Source: Candidatus Omnitrophota bacterium (GTDB taxonomy: Bacteria > Omnitrophota > Gorgyraeia > Zapsychrales > Fredricksoniimonadaceae). Taken from it: DNA of 10,300 bases. A program made the position numbers and the translations under genes. This document shows, piece after piece, positions 7,312 to 10,300 of this stretch. The notes below the pieces were generated by a model that saw only the letters and a program-made list of their open reading frames with translations, was not told the origin of the DNA and ran no database searches. Location of the stretch: contig JACQQW010000086.1 of the NCBI GenBank assembly GCA_016206745.1, positions 1 to 10,300 of the forward strand. The letters are read 5' to 3'. Each line of letters begins with the position of its first letter. The first letter of the stretch is position 1.

Positions 7312-7570
7312 GCCCCGCGCGTACGAAGTACGCATCACCAACCAGGCCAAAAAGGACATAGATAAACTTGCCCCAAAACTCAAAGCTAAACTGCGCGACA
7401 TTCTCAACGAAGTCATTGCCAAGACCCCCTATGAAGGCAAGAAATTGATCGGGGACCTGGCCGGCAATTATTCTTACCGTTTATCGTTCAAAGACCGCCT
7501 TGTGTATTCGATCGATGACATAGAGGGAATTGTTTACCTCAAGCGGGCCCGCACGCATTACGGGGAATAA
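7304..7570 (+). CDS. RelE/YoeB-superfamily toxin (probable mRNA interferase)
   Basis: The product is 88 residues from GTG 7304, which lies six bases after an AAAGAAG ribosome site and overlaps the antitoxin stop. A TTG start at 7301 adds one residue and is an alternative. The fold pattern is that of the RelE/ParE superfamily: strand YEVRITNQAKKDIDKL, helical hairpin, the core strands YSYRLSFKDRLVYSIDD and GIVYLKRARTHYGE. The basic residues in the core strands and the C-terminal R-x-H-Y motif (RTHYG) resemble the YoeB/Txe type, which cleaves mRNA in the ribosomal A site. Pairing with a Phd/YefM antitoxin and a YefM-type operator supports this. It seems intact; whether it is active cannot be told from sequence. 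Confidence 0.85.
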   Translation: MIKPRAYEVRITNQAKKDIDKLAPKLKAKLRDILNEVIAKTPYEGKKLIGDLAGNYSYRLSFKDRLVYSIDDIEGIVYLKRARTHYGE

Positions 7571-7708
7571 TTTGCGCAGTATTATTCTGTATCTCTTGAC
7601 CGCTACGGCCACATTTTGCCCAATACCCACCATGGTGTTGGCGAGCGGCTGGATCGGCAGGTTTTTGGCGAAGAAGCTTCTTTCAATCCGATTTGCACAA
7701 CCCGTTAA
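7571..7708 (+). pseudogene. Tyrosine recombinase (phage integrase) C-terminal remnant
   Basis: Read in the frame beginning directly after the toxin stop codon, this stretch encodes about 45 residues ending at TAA 7706-7708. It contains LDRYGHILPNTHHGVGERLD followed by RQVFGEE. That matches the extreme C-terminus of XerC/D or phage-type integrases, where the catalytic tyrosine sits in a Y-G/S/T-H motif (here Y at 7604-7606) and is followed by a helix with 'aaerLD..f'. There is no start codon and no upstream catalytic domain (the R..HxxR box is absent), so it is a fragment left by recombination or replacement. It suggests the toxin-antitoxin unit arrived in, or displaced part of, an integrative element. 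Identification rests on a short segment. Confidence 0.6.
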
Positions 7709-7745
7709 GAATCAATATCTTTTAGTTCTCACACAGAGGAATTTT

Positions 7746-7774
7746 TTGTTATTTTAAGAGGCAGAGGTTATAAT
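7746..7774 (+). promoter_or_regulatory. Promoter of the hsdM operon
   Basis: A perfect -10 TATAAT (7769-7774) lies 17 bases after a -35 TTGTTA (7746-7751, four of six). Transcription would start near 7781, giving a 5' leader of about 36 bases before ATG 7817. The stretch 7709-7745 shows no other feature I can support. Confidence 0.65.
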
Positions 7775-7816
7775 GTAAAAAATTTATAAACTGGATAATG
7801 AAGGATTGTGTTCCTT

Positions 7817-9826
7817 ATGATTAATTTTAAAGAACGCGCAAATTTCATCTGGAGTATCGCGGATCTGCTCAGGGGTGATTATAAGCAATCTGAATACGGC
7901 AAGGTGATCTTGCCGCTTACCGTTCTTCGCCGACTGGATTGTGTGCTGGAGCCATCCAAGCAGGCGGTCTTGGATTATCTTTCCCAGACCAAAGGTCTGT
8001 CACCGGATGCGATTGAGACGGTACTTAAACGCAAAGCTAAGCTTTCCTTTTATAATAAAAGCAAATTTGACTTCCAGAAGCTTATCGCGGATCCCAGCGA
8101 TATTGCCGCTAACCTGCGCAATTACATCACGGGCTTTTCAAAGAACGCCAGGGAAATCCTTGAGCATTTTAATTTCGAGGATCATATCGAACGGCTGGAT
8201 AAGTCTCACCTTCTTTTTTTGATCATCAAGCGGTTTGCCGAGGTTGACCTTCATCCAGAAGTTGTTCCCAATATTGAAATGGGGTACATCTTTGAGGAGC
8301 TGATCCGCAAGTTCGCTGATCTTTCCAATGAGACCGCTGGAGAACATTTCACCCCGCGCGAAGTCATCCGGCTCATGGTCAACATTCTCTTTTTGAATGA
8401 TAAGGATGTGCTGACCAAGAAAGGGATCGTGAAGACACTTTACGATCCGGCCTGTGGGACCGGCGGAATGCTGTCCATCGCGGAGGAGTATTTGCGAGAA
8501 TTAAATCCGGATGCGAGCCTCAGGGTGTTCGGGCAGGAGCTCAATCCGGAATCCTATGCCATTTGTAATTCTGACATGCTCATCAAGGGGCAAAATACTG
8601 ATCACATCAAGTTTGGTAATTCTTTTACGCAGGACGGGCTTAAAGACGAGAAGTTCGATTATATGCTTTCCAATCCTCCCTTTGGCGTCGAGTGGAAGTA
8701 GATTGAGGAAGAGATCGTCAAAGAACATGAAAAGCTTGGCAGCTCTGGACGGTTTGGTGCTGGATTGCCGCGCATCAGCGACGGTTCGTTTCTTTTTCTT
8801 CAGCACATGATTTCCAAAATGCGTCCGCAGAATGGCGGGGCGCGGCTTGGGATTGTCTTTAATGGTTCGCCTCTCTTTTCTGGTGGTGCCGGTAGCGGTG
8901 AAAGCGACATTCGCAGATGGATCATTGAAAACGATATGCTGGAGGCAATCATCGCCCTTCCTGATCAGCTTTTTTACAACACAGGCATCTCAACCTATAT
9001 CTGGATTGTCACCAATCGCAAGGCCAAAGACCGTAAAGGCAAAGTCCAGCTTGTTAACGCGGTTGGATTCTTTAAAAAGATGGCCCGGAGCCTTGGCAAT
9101 AAGCGCAATGAGATCAGCGATGATCATATTGCGGAAGCGACGAAGATTTATGGCACGTTCAAGAATGCTGAATACTGCAAGATCTTTCCGAATGAGTATT
9201 TCGGTTACACCCGGGTGATCATTGAAAGACCATTGCGGTTAAACTTTCAGGTTTCACCGGAAAGAATCGCCCGACTTGACCAGCAGTCCGGCTTTGTTAA
9301 TCTCTCCAAGTCCAAGAAAAAGGGCAAGGAAGGCGTCAAAGAAATTCAAGAAGGTGAAGCCCTGCAGAAAGCAATTAAAGCCCTGCTCGCAGGAATAGAT
9401 GGTACGAAGATTTACAAGAACCGGGAGAAATTTATAGAAGCTGTTTCTGCTGTCATTCCCGCGAAAGCGGGAATCCAGATCAAGGCCCCGGTCATGAAAG
9501 CCATTTTGGAAGCCCTTTCGGAGAGGGATGAGACAGCCGACATCTGCAAAGACAAAGACGGCAGGCCGGAGCCGGATGCCGAATTGCGCGACGCAGAGAA
9601 TGTCCCTCTTTCGGATAATATTGACGACTATTTCAAGCGCGAAGTTCTGCCTCATGTTTCGGATGCGTGGATGGACCGGAGCAAGGACAAAGTTGGTTAC
9701 GAGATCAATTTTACGAAGGAGTTTTACAAATACACGCCCCTTCGCAGTCTTGAGGATATTCGCAAGGATATTCTGTCTTTGGAGAAAGAGACCGAGGGGT
9801 CGATGAATGAGGTCTTAGAGGCATGA
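7817..9826 (+). pseudogene. hsdM: Type I restriction-modification methyltransferase HsdM, interrupted by an amber codon
   Basis: HsdM transfers a methyl group from S-adenosylmethionine to adenine N6 and works with HsdS, which gives sequence specificity. The reading frame spans 669 codons before TGA but has one in-frame TAG at 8699-8701 (codon 295). The N-terminal part holds the HsdM helical domain ([20 protein letters not shown]), the SAM-binding motif [10 protein letters not shown] at 210-218 and the catalytic NPPF at 286-289. TAG follows GVEWK, where homologues have a second lysine. The C-terminal part resumes without frameshift (IEEEIVKEHEKLG, GRFGAGLPRISDG) and includes the late block LSERDETADICKDKDG. 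ATG 7817 matches the family N-terminus; AAGGA lies 11 bases upstream. A GTG at 7808 is an alternative start. Loss of function is likely unless amber is read through or the base is an assembly error. No hsdS or hsdR is visible. Confidence 0.9.
9451..9478 (+). repeat. Dispersed palindromic repeat (ATTCCC-type) inside hsdM
   Basis: Arms ATTCCCGC (9455-9462) and GCGGGAAT (9467-9474) form a perfect 8-bp hairpin around the GNRA-like tetraloop GAAA. They are flanked by TGTC and CCAG. The arms fit the ATTCCC-N8-GGGAAT pattern of Neisseria dRS3, and similar units occur in many bacterial genomes. Here it is translated in frame as VIPAKAGIQ, with no shift of the hsdM frame. Whether copies exist elsewhere in this genome cannot be seen. 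Confidence 0.65.
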
Positions 9827-10300
9827 ATGCGCATAACCGCCGGTCAATTCGGTTGAAAGGATATGATTATGCGCAGGCAGGCGCGTATTTTGTGACGGTA
9901 TGCGAGCATAACCGGGAATGTTTGTTTGGAAAAATTGCGGATGGGGAAATGGCATTGAATAACGCCGGACGAATGATTCAAAACGTATGGGATGAAATTC
10001 CGAAACATTATCCGGATATTGATATTGATCAATTTCAAATCATGCCCAATCACATTCACGGAATTGTTGTTATCGTAGGGGCAGGCCCCCGTGCCTGCCC
10101 TGATAATGCACAACCATCAATAAACAGGCAACCATTACCAGATAACGGGAAACCACGTATTGATGGGCAACCACGGGGGGTTGCCCCTACGGTTTTATCA
10201 TTGTGCGATGTGGTTCACCGGTTTAAAACATTGACCACAAAAAAATATTGTGATGGCGTTAAACATCATTGGTGGCCGACGTTTAACGGGAAATTATGGC
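9823..10300 (+). CDS. REP-associated tyrosine transposase (Y1/HUH, IS200-like), partial
   Basis: The frame is open from ATG 9823 to the window edge, giving 159 codons without a stop. The N-terminus RRSIRLKGYDYAQAGAYFVT, then CEHNRECLFGKI and DQFQIMPNHIHGIVVI, match the REP-associated transposases (COG1943). The metal-binding HUH pair is H77-x-H79. After a proline-rich insert (residues about 85-123) the family block CDVVHRFKTLTTKKY follows. The catalytic tyrosine, normally in a 'RNYYEH' motif after LW, lies past the window end. Such enzymes cut single-stranded DNA at GTAG-flanked REP hairpins. The start codon overlaps the hsdM stop (ATGA). That is unusual for a transposase and means it interrupts or follows the hsd operon. 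The insert is encoded by a REPIN-like pair of palindromes. Whether the protein is intact cannot be judged. Confidence 0.85.
   Translation, partial: MNAHNRRSIRLKGYDYAQAGAYFVTVCEHNRECLFGKIADGEMALNNAGRMIQNVWDEIPKHYPDIDIDQFQIMPNHIHGIVVIVGAGPRACPDNAQPSINRQPLPDNGKPRIDGQPRGVAPTVLSLCDVVHRFKTLTTKKYCDGVKHHWWPTFNGKLW
10075..10190 (+). repeat. REPIN-like pair of inverted, GTAG-flanked palindromes inside the transposase gene
   Basis: Unit 1 is GTAG (10075-10078) with a hairpin GGGCAGGC (10079-10086), loop CCCCGT, GCCTGCCC (10093-10100). Unit 2 is the reverse orientation: GGGCAACC (10165-10172), loop ACGGGG, GGTTGCCC (10179-10186), then CTAC (10187-10190). The loops are exact reverse complements, and the arm differences are compensated so both hairpins pair perfectly. 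A GTAG foot plus a hairpin is the known target layout of REP-associated transposases, and two inverted REPs make a REPIN. The 64-bp spacer contains further partial copies (GGCAACCA at 10127 and GGAAACCA at 10148). Confidence 0.75.

Noticed and set aside
7530..7757. 75-codon plus-strand frame across the toxin end and integrase remnant
   Set aside because: It overlaps the toxin out of frame, and the alternative frame gives the integrase match.
8765..9826. Independent gene starting at TTG 8765 after the amber codon
   Set aside because: It is the in-frame continuation of hsdM, with conserved sequence beginning directly after the TAG; no ribosome site precedes the TTG.
10121..10175. CRISPR-like array from the short repeats
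   Set aside because: Units are only about eight bases, imperfect, unevenly spaced and inside an open transposase frame.

Overview
The window looks like a bacterial chromosome segment of roughly 50% G+C. The genes are tightly packed and nearly all on the + strand, with Shine-Dalgarno sites and sigma-70-like promoters. The lineage cannot be read from the sequence. The mix of a nitrate-assimilation locus, dispersed palindromic repeats and a REP-type transposase would suit an uncultivated Gram-negative-type bacterium (Omnitrophota or a PVC relative are possible), but this is a weak guess.

Region 1 (about 34-6949) is a nitrate-assimilation locus in two blocks. The first block is a NirD-like Rieske ferredoxin and a NarK/NasA-type nitrate/nitrite transporter, overlapping by four bases. 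The second block is an iron-sulfur/membrane-anchor fusion (DmsB+DmsC type), a short NasA/NarB-type molybdopterin nitrate reductase and a MOSC-domain protein. The second block is preceded by a striking untranslated leader (2532-2629). It has two hairpins, each with a six-base loop carrying A at position 1 and G at position 4, and then an intrinsic terminator that shares bases with the second hairpin. This is the architecture of an RNA target for an ANTAR-domain antiterminator (NasR/NasT/EutV class), so the reductase operon is probably switched on by nitrate through antitermination. The likely electron path is quinol, DmsC-like anchor, four [4Fe-4S] clusters, then the cytoplasmic Mo site.

Between the blocks sits an unrelated gene pair (1759-2432): a 66-residue DUF5678-like protein and a retropepsin-like aspartic protease. 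It has its own promoter and possibly a leaderless mRNA.

Region 2 (about 6997-7708) is accessory DNA. It holds a YefM-type antitoxin and a RelE/YoeB-superfamily toxin under a promoter that overlaps a double TGTACA operator, followed by the C-terminal scrap of a tyrosine recombinase.

Region 3 (7746-10300) begins a type I restriction-modification locus. hsdM is full length but carries one in-frame amber codon just after the catalytic NPPF motif, and also a palindromic repeat translated in frame. A REP-associated (Y1/HUH) transposase gene overlaps the hsdM stop codon and runs off the right edge. Inside its reading frame are two inverted GTAG-flanked palindromes with compensating arm changes, that is, a REPIN-like element. 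No hsdS, hsdR, tRNA, rRNA or CRISPR array is seen.
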